Notes: a model not told the origin generated them from the letters alone. Shown: positions 26,531 to 36,754, counted from the stretch's first letter. The stretch is 64,000 nucleotides of DNA from Synechococcus sp. CS-1328 (GCF_025128095.1 NZ_JAHLYT010000031.1:42748-106747); one strand, 5' to 3'. A program made the numbers and translations.

Positions 26531-28006
26531 TCAGCCCGCGGCCGCCGGAACCGGTGCCCGATCCGGCGCCGTGGCGCCGGCCGCGTCCAGCAGGGTGCGC
26601 ACATCGCTCACCCGGCCGCTGATGGCGGCGGCGGCCACCATCGCCGGGCTCATCAGCAGGGTGCGCCCGGAGGCCGAGCCCTGGCGGCCCTTGAAGTTGC
26701 GGTTGCTGGAGCTGGCGCTGATCTGGCGACCCTCCAGCCGGTCGGGATTCATGGCCAGGCACATCGAGCAGCCGGGCTCGCGCCACTCGAAGCCCGCCTC
26801 GCGGAACACCCGATCGAGGCCCTCGGCCTCGGCGGCGGCAGCCACCTGCTCGGAGCCAGGCACCACGAAGGCCTTGATGCCGGGCGCCACGTGGCGTCCC
26901 TTCGCCACCGCGGCAGCGGCCTGCAGATCACTGAGGCGACCGTTGGTGCAGCTGCCGATGAAGCACACATCCACCGGCAGGCCCGCGATCGGGGCGCCGG
27001 GGGTGAGGTCCATGTAGCGGTAGGCCTCCTGCGCCAGGGGGCGTTCGTCGGGCTCGGTCTGCTCCAGGGTGGGCACCGCTTCATCCACGCCGATGCCCTG
27101 GCCCGGCGTGATCCCCCAGGTGACCGTGGGGGCGATGGCGGCGGCATCGAAGCGCACCTCGTCGTCGAAGACGGCATCAGGCCCGCTGGCCAGGGAGCTC
27201 CACCAGGCCACGGCCCGCTCCCAGGCCTCGCCGCTCGGGGCGCAGGGACGGCCCTGGAGGTAGGCGAAGGTGGTGGCGTCGGGGTTGACGTAGCCGCAGC
27301 GGGCGCCGCCCTCGATCGCCATGTTGCAGAGGGTCATGCGCTCCTCCATCGAGAGCGCCGCGATCGCCGGGCCGGCGAATTCATAGGCGTAGCCCACGCC
27401 GCCCTTGACGCCGAGGCTGCGGATGATGTGGAGCACCAGATCCTTGGCATAGACGCCGTTCTGCATGGCTCCATCCACCCAGACCCGGCGCACCTTGAGC
27501 TTGCCCATCGCCAGGCTCTGGCTGGCCAGCACATCGCGCACCTGGCTGGTGCCGATCCCGAAGGCGATCGCCCCGAAGGCACCGTGGGTGGAGGTGTGGG
27601 AGTCGCCGCAGGCGACGGTCATGCCGGGCTGGGTGAGACCCAGCTCCGGAGCGATCACGTGCACGATTCCCTGGCGGCCGCTGCCGAGGCCATGCAGGGT
27701 GATGCCGTAGTCGCTGCAGTTGCGCTCGAGCGTGGCGAGCATCTCCTCGGCCAGCGGATCGGCGAAGGGACGCGCTTGGGAGGTGGTGGGCACGATGTGA
27801 TCCACCGTGGCGACGGTGCGCTCCGGATGGCGCACGCCCAGGCCGAGATCCCGCAAGGCGGCGAAAGCCTGCGGGCTGGTCACCTCATGGATCAGGTGCA
27901 GACCGATGAACAGCTGGGTGGAACCACCGGGCAGCTCGGCGACCTGGTGCAGGGTCCAGACCTTGTCGTAGAGGGTGCCGGCGCTCAAGGGTGTGCCTGT
28001 TTCCAT
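26531..28006 (-). CDS. leuC: 3-isopropylmalate dehydratase large subunit
   Basis: A 491-residue aconitase-family enzyme carrying the [4Fe-4S] cluster of isopropylmalate isomerase. Cluster ligands are visible as Cys in [12 protein letters not shown] (residue ~362) and the pair in [12 protein letters not shown] (residues ~422-425). [14 protein letters not shown] and the [13 protein letters not shown] segment ([12 protein letters not shown]) give the family. The C-terminal tail is Ala/Pro-rich and longer than usual. It forms the leuC-leuD operon, with a small secreted protein gene immediately upstream. Confidence 0.95.
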   Translation of the reverse strand: METGTPLSAGTLYDKVWTLHQVAELPGGSTQLFIGLHLIHEVTSPQAFAALRDLGLGVRHPERTVATVDHIVPTTSQARPFADPLAEEMLATLERNCSDYGITLHGLGSGRQGIVHVIAPELGLTQPGMTVACGDSHTSTHGAFGAIAFGIGTSQVRDVLASQSLAMGKLKVRRVWVDGAMQNGVYAKDLVLHIIRSLGVKGGVGYAYEFAGPAIAALSMEERMTLCNMAIEGGARCGYVNPDATTFAYLQGRPCAPSGEAWERAVAWWSSLASGPDAVFDDEVRFDAAAIAPTVTWGITPGQGIGVDEAVPTLEQTEPDERPLAQEAYRYMDLTPGAPIAGLPVDVCFIGSCTNGRLSDLQAAAAVAKGRHVAPGIKAFVVPGSEQVAAAAEAEGLDRVFREAGFEWREPGCSMCLAMNPDRLEGRQISASSSNRNFKGRQGSASGRTLLMSPAMVAAAAISGRVSDVRTLLDAAGATAPDRAPVPAAAG

Positions 28007-28040
28007 AGAAAGACCAGCCTAAGACGGGCGGGTGCAGCCT

Positions 28041-28436
28041 TCAGGGCAGCGGCACCAACTCCACGATCAGCTCCACCACATCGCTGCGGCTGCAGGTGGG
28101 GTCGCCCTGGCAGGACATGGCCTGCACCCGGGCGGTGCGGCGCACCAGCCGGACCTTCCGACCGATCAGGTCGGTGCGCTCACACAGCTCGAACGCGGCC
28201 TCGGCGCTGCTCCGCACGCCCTTGCCGTCCTCCAGTTCGGCGTAGCAGGCCCGATCGCCGTTCTGCAGCCCCCGCAGGATCACCGTTGATGGCGCTGGCT
28301 GGGGAACCGCCTGGCTGGGCAGGGCGACCATCACTGGCAGCGAGCTGGCCAGCAGCGAAGCCGCCAGCAGCCGCGGCCCAGGACAAGGGAGCCGGTCAAC
28401 CGAACGGCCAGGCCAGCGGAGGGAAACGCGCGGCAT
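28041..28436 (-). CDS. Predicted secreted protein, function unknown
   Basis: A 131-residue protein with an Arg-rich N terminus, a hydrophobic segment (residues ~24-40) and a likely cleavage after PSQA, so export is likely. The mature part has five cysteines, including ACYAELEDG and the closely spaced MSCQGDPTCSRS, followed by a beta-rich Val/Leu end. I recognise no named family. It is upstream of leuC with a 34-base gap, but a functional link to leucine synthesis is not evident. Confidence 0.6.
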   Translation of the reverse strand: MPRVSLRWPGRSVDRLPCPGPRLLAASLLASSLPVMVALPSQAVPQPAPSTVILRGLQNGDRACYAELEDGKGVRSSAEAAFELCERTDLIGRKVRLVRRTARVQAMSCQGDPTCSRSDVVELIVELVPLP

Positions 28437-28497
28437 GGAGAAGACAGAAGGATTTCGACGCTAGGAAGCCTGGGGGATCCTGGGGAACACAGCAGGA

Positions 28498-29205
28498 TCA
28501 GGGGCTGGGCCCCAGACGCCAGGAACGCCAGCCGAAGCGCACCACCAGCAACCGCAACAGGAACACCAGCCACCAAGTGCAGCCCATCGCCGCGGTGATC
28601 GGCCAGGTGAGCGGCTCGAAGCGGCCGGCGAAGGACCAGAGCAGGATCAGCACCAGGCTGCCGAGGATCGCCAGCTCTTCGTAGGGCTCACCCTGGAAGC
28701 TGCGTGGTTCGCGGCCACTCACCACATCCATGATCACGCCGCCGCCGGAACAGGTGAGGGCCGCCGACAGGGGCAGCCACCACCAGTCGAGCTGGGCCAG
28801 CAGCGCCACCCGGGTGCCGATCACGGCAAAGCTGGCCAGGCCGATGCTGTCGCACACGGTGAACACGGCATTCCAGACGGGCGACGCCAACCGCCTCGGG
28901 CTGATCAGGTTGGAGAGAACGGTGCCCAGCAGCAGCACCAGCAGAACGATCACCAGATAGATGGGCTCGCGGAAGAGCACCAGCGGCAGGCGATCCCCAC
29001 CGATCATCAGATCCCGGATCACGCCACCGCCCACGGCCGGCAACAGGGTGAGCACGAAGCTGCCCCAGAGGTCGTAGCGGCGCTGCAGCGCCCGCAGGAA
29101 ACCGGCGAGGGCAAAGGCAGCGGTGCCGATCAGATCGAAATGCAGGTAGCGGCGGGCCTGGGCCAGCCGTTGCAGGTGGCTGCGGCCCTCCGGCCCGAGC
29201 GGCAC
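28498..29205 (-). CDS. TRIC-type cation channel family membrane protein (UPF0126)
   Basis: A 235-residue protein with seven predicted membrane helices in two repeats. The TRIC hallmark occurs twice: FDLIGTAAFALAGFLRAL ... GGGVIRDLMIGGDRLP near residue 58 and SIGLASFAVIG ... GGGVIMDVVSGREPRSF near residue 153. Prokaryotic TRIC proteins form trimeric monovalent cation channels, possibly relevant to potassium homeostasis. The start is a GTG at 29205. Upstream sequence in another frame encodes a leucine-rich segment, but the normal seven helices are already complete without it. Confidence 0.88.
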   Translation of the reverse strand: MPLGPEGRSHLQRLAQARRYLHFDLIGTAAFALAGFLRALQRRYDLWGSFVLTLLPAVGGGVIRDLMIGGDRLPLVLFREPIYLVIVLLVLLLGTVLSNLISPRRLASPVWNAVFTVCDSIGLASFAVIGTRVALLAQLDWWWLPLSAALTCSGGGVIMDVVSGREPRSFQGEPYEELAILGSLVLILLWSFAGRFEPLTWPITAAMGCTWWLVFLLRLLVVRFGWRSWRLGPSP

Positions 29206-29402
29206 CCTGCAGCGTCAGCAGGATCAGCGCCACCAGCAGCAGCAAGAGCAGCAGCAGGGCCCAGGGGGCCCATCCATGCCGCCAGCGGACCAAGCGCTGC
29301 GAAGGACTGTCCATCAGCGCTCCAAGGGCTCCAAGGGCAGTTGCCCCCCAGTCTGTCGCGGTACGGTGCCGCAATTCCACTGGTCATCGGAGCCGCCTGC
29401 CG

Positions 29403-29993
29403 GTGCAGCCGCAGGACCCCATCACCACCGTGATCGCCCAGCGGGTGCGGCCGGGTCGGGAGAACGACTACGAGGCCTGGATCAGCGGGATCATCCGCGA
29501 GAGCAGCGCCTGGACTGGCCACATGGGGACCCACGTGATCCGGCCCCAGCCCGGGGTGCGGCCGGAGTACGTGGTGATCTTCCGCTTCGACACCTACGAC
29601 CACTTCCGCGCCTGGATGACCTCCGAGGCGCGCCGGTGCTGGATCGAGCGGGCCAAGCCGCTGGTGGCGAGCGATCCCCAGATCCGGCACATCTGGGGGC
29701 TGGAGGCCTGGTTCTCCCTGCCGGGGGAGGTGCTGCCGCCGCCGCCCCGCCACAAGATGGCCCTGGTCACCTGGGTGGCCGTGTACACCTTGATCCGCCT
29801 GCTGAGCCAGGTGCTGGCCCCGCTGCTCCATCCCCTGCCGGCCTGGCTGGCCCTGCTGATCACCAGCGGCCTCACCGTGCTGTTGCTCACCTATGGCGTC
29901 ATGCCCCGGCTCACGCGCCTGCTGAAGCGCTGGCTCTACCCCCCGGCAGCTCCAGCCGCAGCCGCAGACGGTTCAGGGCCTCGCCGGCGGTGA
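29403..29993 (+). CDS. Antibiotic biosynthesis monooxygenase (ABM) domain fused to membrane helices
   Basis: A 196-residue protein. Residues ~5-105 form an ABM/dimeric alpha-beta barrel domain: [18 protein letters not shown] at the start, [12 protein letters not shown], then [17 protein letters not shown]. Residues ~120-170 contain two hydrophobic helices, and the tail is Ala/Pro/Arg-rich. ABM domains act as cofactor-free oxygenases or small-molecule-binding modules; membrane-attached versions are poorly understood. The start is a GTG. The last 83 bases overlap the convergent cinA gene. Confidence 0.8.
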   Translation: MQPQDPITTVIAQRVRPGRENDYEAWISGIIRESSAWTGHMGTHVIRPQPGVRPEYVVIFRFDTYDHFRAWMTSEARRCWIERAKPLVASDPQIRHIWGLEAWFSLPGEVLPPPPRHKMALVTWVAVYTLIRLLSQVLAPLLHPLPAWLALLITSGLTVLLLTYGVMPRLTRLLKRWLYPPAAPAAAADGSGPRRR

Positions 29994-31218
29994 GCGCCTG
30001 GATCCAGCCGCGGCCGCGACTGGCGCCGAACCGCACCCCCTCGCTGCTGCTGCCATCCGGTCCGGCCACGGCGATGTGGACCAGGCCGACGGGCTTGTCG
30101 GCGCTGCCGCCGCCCGGACCGGCGATGCCGCTCACGGCAATCGCCCAGGTGGCCCCGGTGGCGCGGCGCACCCCCTCGGCCATGGCGATCGCCACCGGAT
30201 CGCTCACCGCCCCATCGCTCTCCAGCGAGGCGGCCGGCACCGCGAGCAGGTCCTGCTTGACGCGATTGGCGTAGGCGATCACCCCGCCCAGGAAGGCCTC
30301 AGATGCCCCCGGCACCGCCGCCAGGGCCGCGCCGATCCCGCCGCCGGTGCAGGATTCGGCCACGGCCAGGGTCTCGCCGCGGCTACGGAGCAGATCCAGC
30401 ACCACCGAAGCCAGGCTGTCGCTGTCGGCGCCGTAGCAAAGGGTGCTGGTGCGTTGGCGCAACTCCGCCTCCACCGGCGCCAGCAGCGCTTCGGCTTGGC
30501 TGGCCGTGGCAGCGCAGGCCGTGAGCCGCAGCTTCACCTCACCGGTGCCGGCGTAGGGGGCCACCGTGGGGTTCTCCAGGGCCAGCAGGTCATGCACCTG
30601 CTCGGCCAGGGTGGATTCACCGATCCCCCAGAAGCGCAGCAGGCGGCTGGCGAACACCCCGGCGGCCAGGCCCTGCTGCCGCAACCAGGGGATGGCGGTC
30701 TGCTCCCACATCGCGTGCAGCTCGCTGGGCACCCCCGGGAAGGTGAGCAGCGTGAAACCCGGCTGCACCGGGAACGGCAGCCTGGCCGGATCGGGGGTCC
30801 AGATCATCCCCGGCGCGGTGCCGGTGGGATTGGGCAGCACCGCTGCCCCCTGGGGCAGCAGGGCCTGGCGCCGCAGGCTGTCAGACAAGGGCCGGCCCCG
30901 GGCGGCCACCTTGGCCTGGATGTCAGCCCAGACCTCGGGATGCTCCACCAGCGGCGCCCCGAAGGCGGCGGCGATCGCGGCGGTGGTGAGGTCGTCGGGG
31001 GTGGGGCCGAGCCCCCCGGTGGTGATCAGCAACCGGCAGCGACCCGCCGCCTCCTGCACCGCAGCGATCAGGCGCTCGCTGTTGTCGCCCACCACCCCCT
31101 GGCGGAAGTGGGGGATGCCCAGGCCGGCCAGGGCTTCGGCCAGCCAGCGGGCATTGCCATTGGTGATGTTGCCGAGCAGCAGCTCAGTCCCGACGCAGAG
31201 AACCTCAGCGCTGGCCAT
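29911..31218 (-). CDS. cinA: CinA family competence/damage-inducible protein
   Basis: A 435-residue protein with two domains. The N-terminal molybdopterin-binding-like (COG1058) domain has [15 protein letters not shown] and [13 protein letters not shown]. The C-terminal NMN-amidohydrolase-like domain (PncC type, from residue ~270) has [15 protein letters not shown] and [18 protein letters not shown]. Together they support roles in ADP-ribose and NMN salvage. The ATG at 31218 is chosen because conserved sequence begins at once. Its start overlaps the end of the upstream transferase gene by 14 bases, implying coupling, and its end overlaps the ABM gene. Confidence 0.94.
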   Translation of the reverse strand: MASAEVLCVGTELLLGNITNGNARWLAEALAGLGIPHFRQGVVGDNSERLIAAVQEAAGRCRLLITTGGLGPTPDDLTTAAIAAAFGAPLVEHPEVWADIQAKVAARGRPLSDSLRRQALLPQGAAVLPNPTGTAPGMIWTPDPARLPFPVQPGFTLLTFPGVPSELHAMWEQTAIPWLRQQGLAAGVFASRLLRFWGIGESTLAEQVHDLLALENPTVAPYAGTGEVKLRLTACAATASQAEALLAPVEAELRQRTSTLCYGADSDSLASVVLDLLRSRGETLAVAESCTGGGIGAALAAVPGASEAFLGGVIAYANRVKQDLLAVPAASLESDGAVSDPVAIAMAEGVRRATGATWAIAVSGIAGPGGGSADKPVGLVHIAVAGPDGSSSEGVRFGASRGRGWIQALTAGEALNRLRLRLELPGGRASASAGA

Positions 31219-32347
31219 GGGGAGGATGCTCGGGGAGAGAAGAGGGCTCGCCCGGCTCCGCCCCATCCCACGGCTCCTCCTGCAGGCGGCGGCTGGCCAC
31301 CACCACCCCGATCAGGATCGCGGTGGCGAGGGCCAGCCAGAGGAAGCGCAGCTCGGCATTGGCCAGCACCAGGGCCAGGGAGGCCAGCCACTGGGTGAAG
31401 GCATAGATCAGCACCACGGTGCGGCGATGGCTGAAGCCGGCCCTGAGCAGGCGGTGGTGCAGATGGCGGCGATCGGGATAGAAGGGCGAATGCCCCTCAC
31501 TGAGGCGCCCCATGATCACGGCCGACATGTCGGCCAGCGGCAGGGACAGGATCAGCAGAGGCAGCAAAAGGCTGACGCTGGTGAGGCCCTTGGCCGGGCC
31601 CACGATGCTGATCGCCGCCAGGGCGAAACCGAGGAAGTAGGAGCCGCCATCGCCCATGAAGATGCGGGCGGGGTTGAAGTTGTGGCGCAGGAAGCCGAGG
31701 CAGGCCCCCGCCAGGGCCGCGGCCAGCAGACCCGCCGCCGGCTGATGCAGGCTGAAGCTCACCGAGAGCAGGCCTATGGCGGCGATGCCACTCACCCCGG
31801 CGGCCAGGCCGTCGAGGCCATCCAGCCAGTTGATCGCATTGGTGATCCCCACCAGCCAGATCACGGTGGCCAAAAGGCTCAGCGGTTCGGGCAGCACCAG
31901 CACCGGCGCCAGGGCATCGCCGAAGCCGAAGGGCAGCTCGATCGTGCCGATCCGCACCCCTTCCCCCCAGACCACCGTGGCCACGGCCACCTGACCGACC
32001 AGACGCGGCAGGGGCGGCAGGGCGAAGAGATCGTCCGCCAGGCCGATCACGAAGAAGCAGAGCGAGCCGGCCAGGGTGGTCCAGATCGCCGTGTCCTTGC
32101 TGACGGGCAGTTCGGCGAAGCCACCGAAAGCCCAGGTGAGGGTGAGGCCGAGGCTGAAGCCCGCCACGATGCCGATGCCACCGAGGCGCACCATCGGTGT
32201 GGTGTGCTGCTTGCGCGAATCCGGCTGATCGGTGAGTCCCCAGCGCAGACCCAGGCGCCGCACAACGGGCACGAGCAGAGCCGTGAGCACCGACGCCGCG
32301 AAGAAGGTGAGCAGGGCCGCCGCGTTGGGGCTGTAGGCGAGGGTCAC
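31205..32347 (-). CDS. WecA/MraY-type polyprenyl-phosphate sugar-phosphate transferase
   Basis: Transfers a sugar-1-phosphate from a UDP-sugar to undecaprenyl phosphate, starting a lipid-linked glycan. The 380-residue, ~11-helix membrane protein has the diagnostic cytoplasmic motifs: [38 protein letters not shown] and the histidine motif [10 protein letters not shown]. The HHRL form is closer to WecA/TagO than to MraY. I chose the GTG at 32347; sequence further upstream in frame looks unstructured. It is 67 bases downstream of glyA and overlaps cinA. WecG at 49.2-49.9 kb could act in the same glycan pathway. Confidence 0.88.
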   Translation of the reverse strand: MTLAYSPNAAALLTFFAASVLTALLVPVVRRLGLRWGLTDQPDSRKQHTTPMVRLGGIGIVAGFSLGLTLTWAFGGFAELPVSKDTAIWTTLAGSLCFFVIGLADDLFALPPLPRLVGQVAVATVVWGEGVRIGTIELPFGFGDALAPVLVLPEPLSLLATVIWLVGITNAINWLDGLDGLAAGVSGIAAIGLLSVSFSLHQPAAGLLAAALAGACLGFLRHNFNPARIFMGDGGSYFLGFALAAISIVGPAKGLTSVSLLLPLLILSLPLADMSAVIMGRLSEGHSPFYPDRRHLHHRLLRAGFSHRRTVVLIYAFTQWLASLALVLANAELRFLWLALATAILIGVVVASRRLQEEPWDGAEPGEPSSLPEHPPHGQR

Positions 32348-32414
32348 AGCAGCGGGGCCTGTGGGGGTGGCAGAAAAGGGCCTTCGCGGGCCACCTGATG
32401 GGCGCAGCCCGTGC

Positions 32415-33725
32415 TCAGGCGTGCTGCAGCTGACGCTCGGAAGCGTAGAGGGGGAAGCGATCGCACAGCACCGCCACCCGGTCGCGGCAGCGCTGCTCGA
32501 TGGCGCCATCCTCCGGGTTGAGCAGGCGATCGGCGATCACATCGGCCACCTCCCGGAAGGCCTCCTGATCGAAGCCACGGGTGGTGCAGGCGGCGGTGCC
32601 GAGCCGCAGGCCACTCGTCACGAAGGGCGACTGGGGATCGAAGGGCACGGTGTTCTTGTTGGCCGTGATGTGCACGTCACTGACCAGCAGATCGGCCACC
32701 TTGCCGGTCATGCCGATGCTGCGCAGGTCCAGCAGCACCAGATGGTTGTCGGTGCCGCCGCTGACCACATCGATGCCACGCTCGAGCATGCGCTCCGCCA
32801 GCGCCTGGGCATTGGCGATCACCTGCTGGCTGTAGGTGGTGAACTCGGGTTGCAGCGCCTCACCGAAGGCCACCGCCTTGGCGGCGATCACATGCTCCAG
32901 CGGGCCTCCCTGACTGCCGGGGAACACGGCCTTGTCGAACTGGCGGCCGAATTCGGCATCGCCCGTGAGGATCAGGCCGCCCCGCGGACCGCGCAGGGTC
33001 TTGTGGGTGGTGGTGGTGACCACATGGCAATGGGGCACCGGGCTGGGATGCACGCCGGCCGCCACCAGACCGGCGATATGGGCCATGTCCGCCAGCAACC
33101 AGGCACCCACCTCATCGGCGATGGCGCGGAAGGCGGCGAAGTCGATCGTGCGTGGGTAGGCGGAATAGCCACAGACAATCAGCTTGGGCCGGTGCTCCAG
33201 CGCCAGGGTGCGGATGGTGTCGTAGTTGAGCTGCTGGGTCTCGGGGTCGACGCCGTAGTGCACCGCCTTGAACCATTTGCCGCTCACATTCACCGGCGAG
33301 CCGTGGGTGAGGTGGCCGCCATGGCTCAGGTCCATGCCCAGGATCGTGTCGCCGGGCTGGAGCAGGGCCAGGAAGACGGCGAAGTTGGCCTGGGCGCCGC
33401 TGTGGGGCTGCACGTTGGCCCAGGCGGCACCGAACAGCTGTTTGGCCCGCTCGATCGCCAGCTCCTCGATCGCGTCAACGTGCTCGCAGCCGCCGTAATA
33501 GCGCTTGTGGGGCAGACCCTCGGCGTACTTGTTGGTCAGAACCGAGCCCTGGGCCTCCATCACGGCGCGGGAGGCGAAGTTCTCCGAAGCGATCAGCTCC
33601 AGATGGGTCTGCTGGCGCCGCAGCTCCTTGCCGATCAGAGCCGCCACGGCCGGATCCCCGGCGACCAGGGGCTGGTTGAGCGCTGCCGAGGTGTCCGCCA
33701 TGGGCCGGATGCGGGGGTTGCTCAT
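32415..33725 (-). CDS. glyA: Serine hydroxymethyltransferase
   Basis: PLP enzyme interconverting serine plus tetrahydrofolate with glycine plus 5,10-methylene-tetrahydrofolate. The 436-residue protein has [24 protein letters not shown], the PLP-lysine motif [16 protein letters not shown] near residue 240, and [15 protein letters not shown]. Its product feeds ThyX and, through formyl-folate, PurH, both in this window. It lies downstream of tRNA-Arg on the same strand, separated from it by a strong intrinsic terminator. Confidence 0.97.
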   Translation of the reverse strand: MSNPRIRPMADTSAALNQPLVAGDPAVAALIGKELRRQQTHLELIASENFASRAVMEAQGSVLTNKYAEGLPHKRYYGGCEHVDAIEELAIERAKQLFGAAWANVQPHSGAQANFAVFLALLQPGDTILGMDLSHGGHLTHGSPVNVSGKWFKAVHYGVDPETQQLNYDTIRTLALEHRPKLIVCGYSAYPRTIDFAAFRAIADEVGAWLLADMAHIAGLVAAGVHPSPVPHCHVVTTTTHKTLRGPRGGLILTGDAEFGRQFDKAVFPGSQGGPLEHVIAAKAVAFGEALQPEFTTYSQQVIANAQALAERMLERGIDVVSGGTDNHLVLLDLRSIGMTGKVADLLVSDVHITANKNTVPFDPQSPFVTSGLRLGTAACTTRGFDQEAFREVADVIADRLLNPEDGAIEQRCRDRVAVLCDRFPLYASERQLQHA

Positions 33726-33813
33726 CGTAATGAAACGGAGGGATTCGTCTGCAGCGGCAAACCTTCAGTGGCAGACCTGCAGCGGCAGACCCCAGCCAGA
33801 CCGGAGCCCGGCC

Positions 33814-33840
33814 AAAAAAAACCGCCCCATTCGGGACGGT
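33814..33840 (-). terminator. Rho-independent terminator of tRNA-Arg
   Basis: On the - strand an 8-base-pair stem (ACCGTCCC / GGGGCGGT, one G-U pair) with a GAAT loop is followed by eight T residues. It starts 8 bases after the tRNA and separates it from glyA. It is the clearest canonical terminator in the window. Confidence 0.85.
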
Positions 33841-33847
33841 GAAGAAG

Positions 33848-33921
33848 CGCGCCTGGAGAGATTCGAACTCCCGACCCTCTGATCCGTAGTCAGATGCTCT
33901 AATCCGCTGAGCTACAAGCGC
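33848..33921 (-). tRNA. tRNA-Arg (anticodon ACG)
   Basis: Read on the - strand, the sequence folds into a standard cloverleaf. The acceptor stem is GCGCTTG paired with CAGGCGC, with a G discriminator. The D arm contains AGCTCAGCGGATTAGAGC. The anticodon stem TCTGA/TCAGA encloses the loop CTACGGA with anticodon ACG (A34 normally deaminated to inosine). The T arm contains GTTCGAATC. CCA is not encoded. Length is 74 bases with the discriminator. Confidence 0.95.
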
Positions 33922-33960
33922 GTGTGCAGGCATTTTGACCGCACAGGGGGCCCCTCCGTC

Positions 33961-34016
33961 AACCAAGCGCCCCCAACCAAGCGCCCCCAAGCAGCCTCCC
34001 CCAACCAGCCGCCCCG
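33961..34016. repeat. Four 14-base tandem units
   Basis: AACCAAGCGCCCCC occurs twice exactly (33961-33974, 33975-33988), followed by two degenerate copies up to 34016. It lies in the 188-base space between tRNA-Arg and the next + strand gene; the rest of that space shows no gene. Confidence 0.8.
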
Positions 34017-34109
34017 CCGAGGCGCCGGAGCGGGGCGCAAGGGCGACCACCAGAATCGGGCCATCCCGTTCCGACCCACCAGGGCGGAACTTCGCCCTCC
34101 CCCAGACCC

Positions 34110-34355
34110 ATGCCGATCCGCTGGTACGGCCCCGCCGACCCGGGTGATCCCACCTACTGCCATTTCGAGCGGATCGTGAATATCACCCTGCATGGCGCCG
34201 TGTTCGCGGCGGTGAACAGTGGTCTCTGGTTCCTGCAGGAGCTGCGCCATCCCTTCACCCACCTCGATCTGGTGACGCTCACCTGGGGCGCCATGCTGCT
34301 GGTGCATGGCGCCGTGGTGATCGCCTTGCGACCACCCCACCAGGACCCGGCCTGA
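34110..34355 (+). CDS. Small two-helix membrane protein, function unknown
   Basis: An 81-residue protein beginning MPIRWYGPADPGD, with two hydrophobic segments (about residues 26-42 and 52-74), each preceded by a charged or aromatic loop (CHFERIVNI; ELRHPFTHLD). It resembles small conserved cyanobacterial membrane proteins but I cannot assign a family. It is followed by two further small conserved genes on the same strand (gaps of 63 and 42 bases), which may form an operon. Confidence 0.62.
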   Translation: MPIRWYGPADPGDPTYCHFERIVNITLHGAVFAAVNSGLWFLQELRHPFTHLDLVTLTWGAMLLVHGAVVIALRPPHQDPA

Positions 34356-34418
34356 GCGCCCTCAGCGGCTGCGTTTGTTTCACCCCGCCACCGATTCCCC
34401 ACATCGCCGCACACCGCC

Positions 34419-34706
34419 ATGGGCATGGACGCCGCCACGATCCGACAACTCACAGAGGCTCTGTCCGAGCGGCTCTACCTGCAGGTGGCCGGCTGGCACC
34501 TCTATCTCGGCGATGCGGGCCTGGCCGAGACCCTGGCGATCGAATGCGTGGCCCGGCTCGAGCAGGGGCCCGGTGTCTGTGCCCGCCAGGCCCTGGAGGC
34601 CGTGCAGGTGCCGATCGGTGGCGGCAGCACCCGCCTGCCCCTGGCCCGCCTGATCCCCCCCGGCCAGCTGCGCGATCTGGAAGAGGTGCTGCAGGAGTTT
34701 GGCTGA
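34419..34706 (+). CDS. DUF3181 family protein
   Basis: A 95-residue soluble helical protein matching the cyanobacterial DUF3181 pattern: a helical N terminus followed by ERLYLQVAGWHLYLGDAGLAE, then GGGSTRLPLARLIP and a C-terminal acidic helix (DLEEVLQEF). The function of the family is unknown. The start could be the ATG at 34419 or the one two codons later. It is the middle gene of a three-gene set of small conserved proteins. Confidence 0.7.
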   Translation: MGMDAATIRQLTEALSERLYLQVAGWHLYLGDAGLAETLAIECVARLEQGPGVCARQALEAVQVPIGGGSTRLPLARLIPPGQLRDLEEVLQEFG

Positions 34707-34748
34707 TCCAGCCGAGGCCGATAGGGTTGCCGCTCCTGCGGACGGGAC

Positions 34749-35015
34749 GTGCTGGTCATTGAGGTCACCAACGCCCGCGACGTGGTGCGACAGCGCATCG
34801 GCCGCCTCGGAAGCCGCCTGATCGGCAAGGTGGTGGATGCCGAGGCCCAGGTGGAGAAGGTACTGATCCAGGAACTGGAAACCGCCTTCAAGGAATTCGG
34901 CATTGAGGCGCGCATCTTCTCGATCGACGGGCCCCAGATGGTGGGGCGCTCCCGCCTGGAGATCCCCCTGCACGTGCGCGAGGAGCGACAGGTGCGGCTG
35001 CCGGATCCCGACTGA
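34749..35015 (+). CDS. Conserved hypothetical cyanobacterial protein
   Basis: An 88-residue protein starting with GTG. It has a basic helical first half (RDVVRQRIGRLGSRLIGKVVDAEAQ), an amphipathic helix (VEKVLIQELETAFKEFG) and a beta-rich end (EARIFSIDGP, RLEIPLHVREERQVRL). There is no signal peptide or membrane segment. I do not recognise a named family, but the composition is that of a real, compact protein. It converges with murJ with only three bases between the stops. Confidence 0.6.
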   Translation: MLVIEVTNARDVVRQRIGRLGSRLIGKVVDAEAQVEKVLIQELETAFKEFGIEARIFSIDGPQMVGRSRLEIPLHVREERQVRLPDPD

Positions 35016-35018
35016 GCG

Positions 35019-36638
35019 TCAACGGGCCCCACCACCGGGCAGGCGCGCCAGCAGCTGGCGCTGCAACTGGCGCGCTTCCGGCACCCCAGCGGCACTGGCC
35101 GTGAGTCCATAAATGGCGAGCCCCAGCCCGGCGCAGAGACAGGTCTGCAGCAGGCGTCCCAGCAGGCCCGCCGGCCAGGTCACCCACGCAGACAGGGCCC
35201 AGGCCACCAGAGCGGCAGCCAGGGCCGCCAGCAGCAACAGCAGAGTGTCTCTCGCCCAGAGGCGCAGCGGCATCCCCCCCAGCCGCGCCTGCAGGGCGAG
35301 CAGCAGGCCGGCGCTGGTGATCAGATTCACCGCCACCGTGGCGAGCACCAGGCCCGGTGCCCCGAAGTTCAGGGCCGGCAGCTGCAGTCCCCAGGGGCTG
35401 GGGCCACCCACCAGCAGCCAGTCGAACACCACATTGAGGCCAATGCCGGCCATCGAGAACCGGAACGGGGTGGTGCCGTCGCCCAGGGCATAGAACACCC
35501 GCACCAGCACATCGCGAGCCAGGTAGGCCGGCATGCCCACGCCGTAGGCCATCAGCAGTCCGCCCACCAGGGCGGCGGCACCGGCATCGAAGGCGCCGCG
35601 CTCGTAGATCAACGCCACGATCGGTCCCGCCAGGGCCACCATCAGCGCCCCCATGGGCAGCATGCTGGCGTTGGAAAGCATCAGACCCTGGCGGATGCGG
35701 GCGATCAGCTCAGTCCGGTCGGAGGGAGCGGTGAGCCGGGCGAACACCGGCAGCAGCGGCACCAGCAGGGCGTTGGAGAGCAGGCCCAGGGGCGTCTGCA
35801 CCAGCAGGTTGGCGTACCCCAGGCCCGCCGCGGCCCCCACGATCCCGGAGGCGAAGAACAGATCGGTGAACACATTGATCTGCAGCATCCCCGACGAGAG
35901 GGTCGCCGGCCCCATCACCTGAAGCACCTCGCGGACGCCCGGATCCCGCCAGTCCCACACCAGCCGGAAGTGGCCCAGGCCCTGACGGGCCAGGGCAGGC
36001 AGCTGAATCAACCACTGCAGCACCGCCCCCAGCGTGGTGCTGCCCGCCAGCACGATGCCGCCGATCAGGGCCGTGGCCGGCAGGGTGATCGCCGCCCCCA
36101 GCTGCCACCAGAGCAGGCCGATGCCGCCGATCACGGCCACGCTGGAGAGCAGCGGACTCACCGCCGGCAGCCAGAACTCATCGGCGGCGTTCAGGGCGCC
36201 GAAGCCGAGGCCGATCAGACCCGCGAACAGGGCCATCGGCGCCATCCAACGCAGCTGCTGCACGGCGATGTCGTGGCGGGTGGCCTCCAGCCCCGGCCCG
36301 ACCAGGTCGATCAGAGGATTGGCTGCGATCACCAGAATCAGGGTCACCGCCAGCAGGCCCACACCCACCAGCGTGTTGATCGCCGCCAGCACATGCGCCC
36401 CCTCCTGGCGGGGCCGGCGCGCCAGCACGCTCACCATGGCGCTGTGAAAGGGTCCGTTGATGCCGCCCAGCAGGATCAGCAGGAAGCCGGGCAGCACATA
36501 GGCGTAGTTGTAGGCGTCGTAGGCGGCCCCCACGCCGAAGGCGGCCGCGATCACCTGCTGCCGCACCAGCCCCGCCACTTTGCTCAGGGCCGTGGCCACG
36601 GCCACGATCAGGGCGATGCGGCGCAGGGATTTCGCCAT
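35019..36638 (-). CDS. murJ: Lipid II flippase MurJ
   Basis: A 539-residue MOP-superfamily membrane protein with about 14 helices that moves lipid II across the plasma membrane for peptidoglycan synthesis. The N terminus SLRRIALIVAVATALSKVAGLVRQQ, the loop AAYDAYNYAYVLPGFL, and later RQGLMLSNASMLPMG and ARDVLVRVFYALGDGTTPF are typical. The ATG at 36638 is chosen because conserved sequence begins there; the longer open frame upstream is antisense to the sfsA start region. It is divergent from sfsA. Confidence 0.93.
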   Translation of the reverse strand: MAKSLRRIALIVAVATALSKVAGLVRQQVIAAAFGVGAAYDAYNYAYVLPGFLLILLGGINGPFHSAMVSVLARRPRQEGAHVLAAINTLVGVGLLAVTLILVIAANPLIDLVGPGLEATRHDIAVQQLRWMAPMALFAGLIGLGFGALNAADEFWLPAVSPLLSSVAVIGGIGLLWWQLGAAITLPATALIGGIVLAGSTTLGAVLQWLIQLPALARQGLGHFRLVWDWRDPGVREVLQVMGPATLSSGMLQINVFTDLFFASGIVGAAAGLGYANLLVQTPLGLLSNALLVPLLPVFARLTAPSDRTELIARIRQGLMLSNASMLPMGALMVALAGPIVALIYERGAFDAGAAALVGGLLMAYGVGMPAYLARDVLVRVFYALGDGTTPFRFSMAGIGLNVVFDWLLVGGPSPWGLQLPALNFGAPGLVLATVAVNLITSAGLLLALQARLGGMPLRLWARDTLLLLLAALAAALVAWALSAWVTWPAGLLGRLLQTCLCAGLGLAIYGLTASAAGVPEARQLQRQLLARLPGGGAR

Positions 36639-36754
36639 CCGGTTCGATCCACGGCCAGAACTGCTCGGGATTCTCCATCGCTGTCCTGCGGCACCCCCCC
36701 GGGCCGCGCCGGCAAGGGGGCCGGCACAGAATCCGGGCAATCGCAGCGCAACCC

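Noticed and set aside
29206..29314. Leucine-rich membrane-like segment in another frame just upstream of the TRIC gene (ATG at 29314, - strand)
   Set aside because: TRIC already has its normal seven helices from the GTG at 29205. The segment comes from CTG/CAG-rich sequence; a frameshift is possible but not needed.
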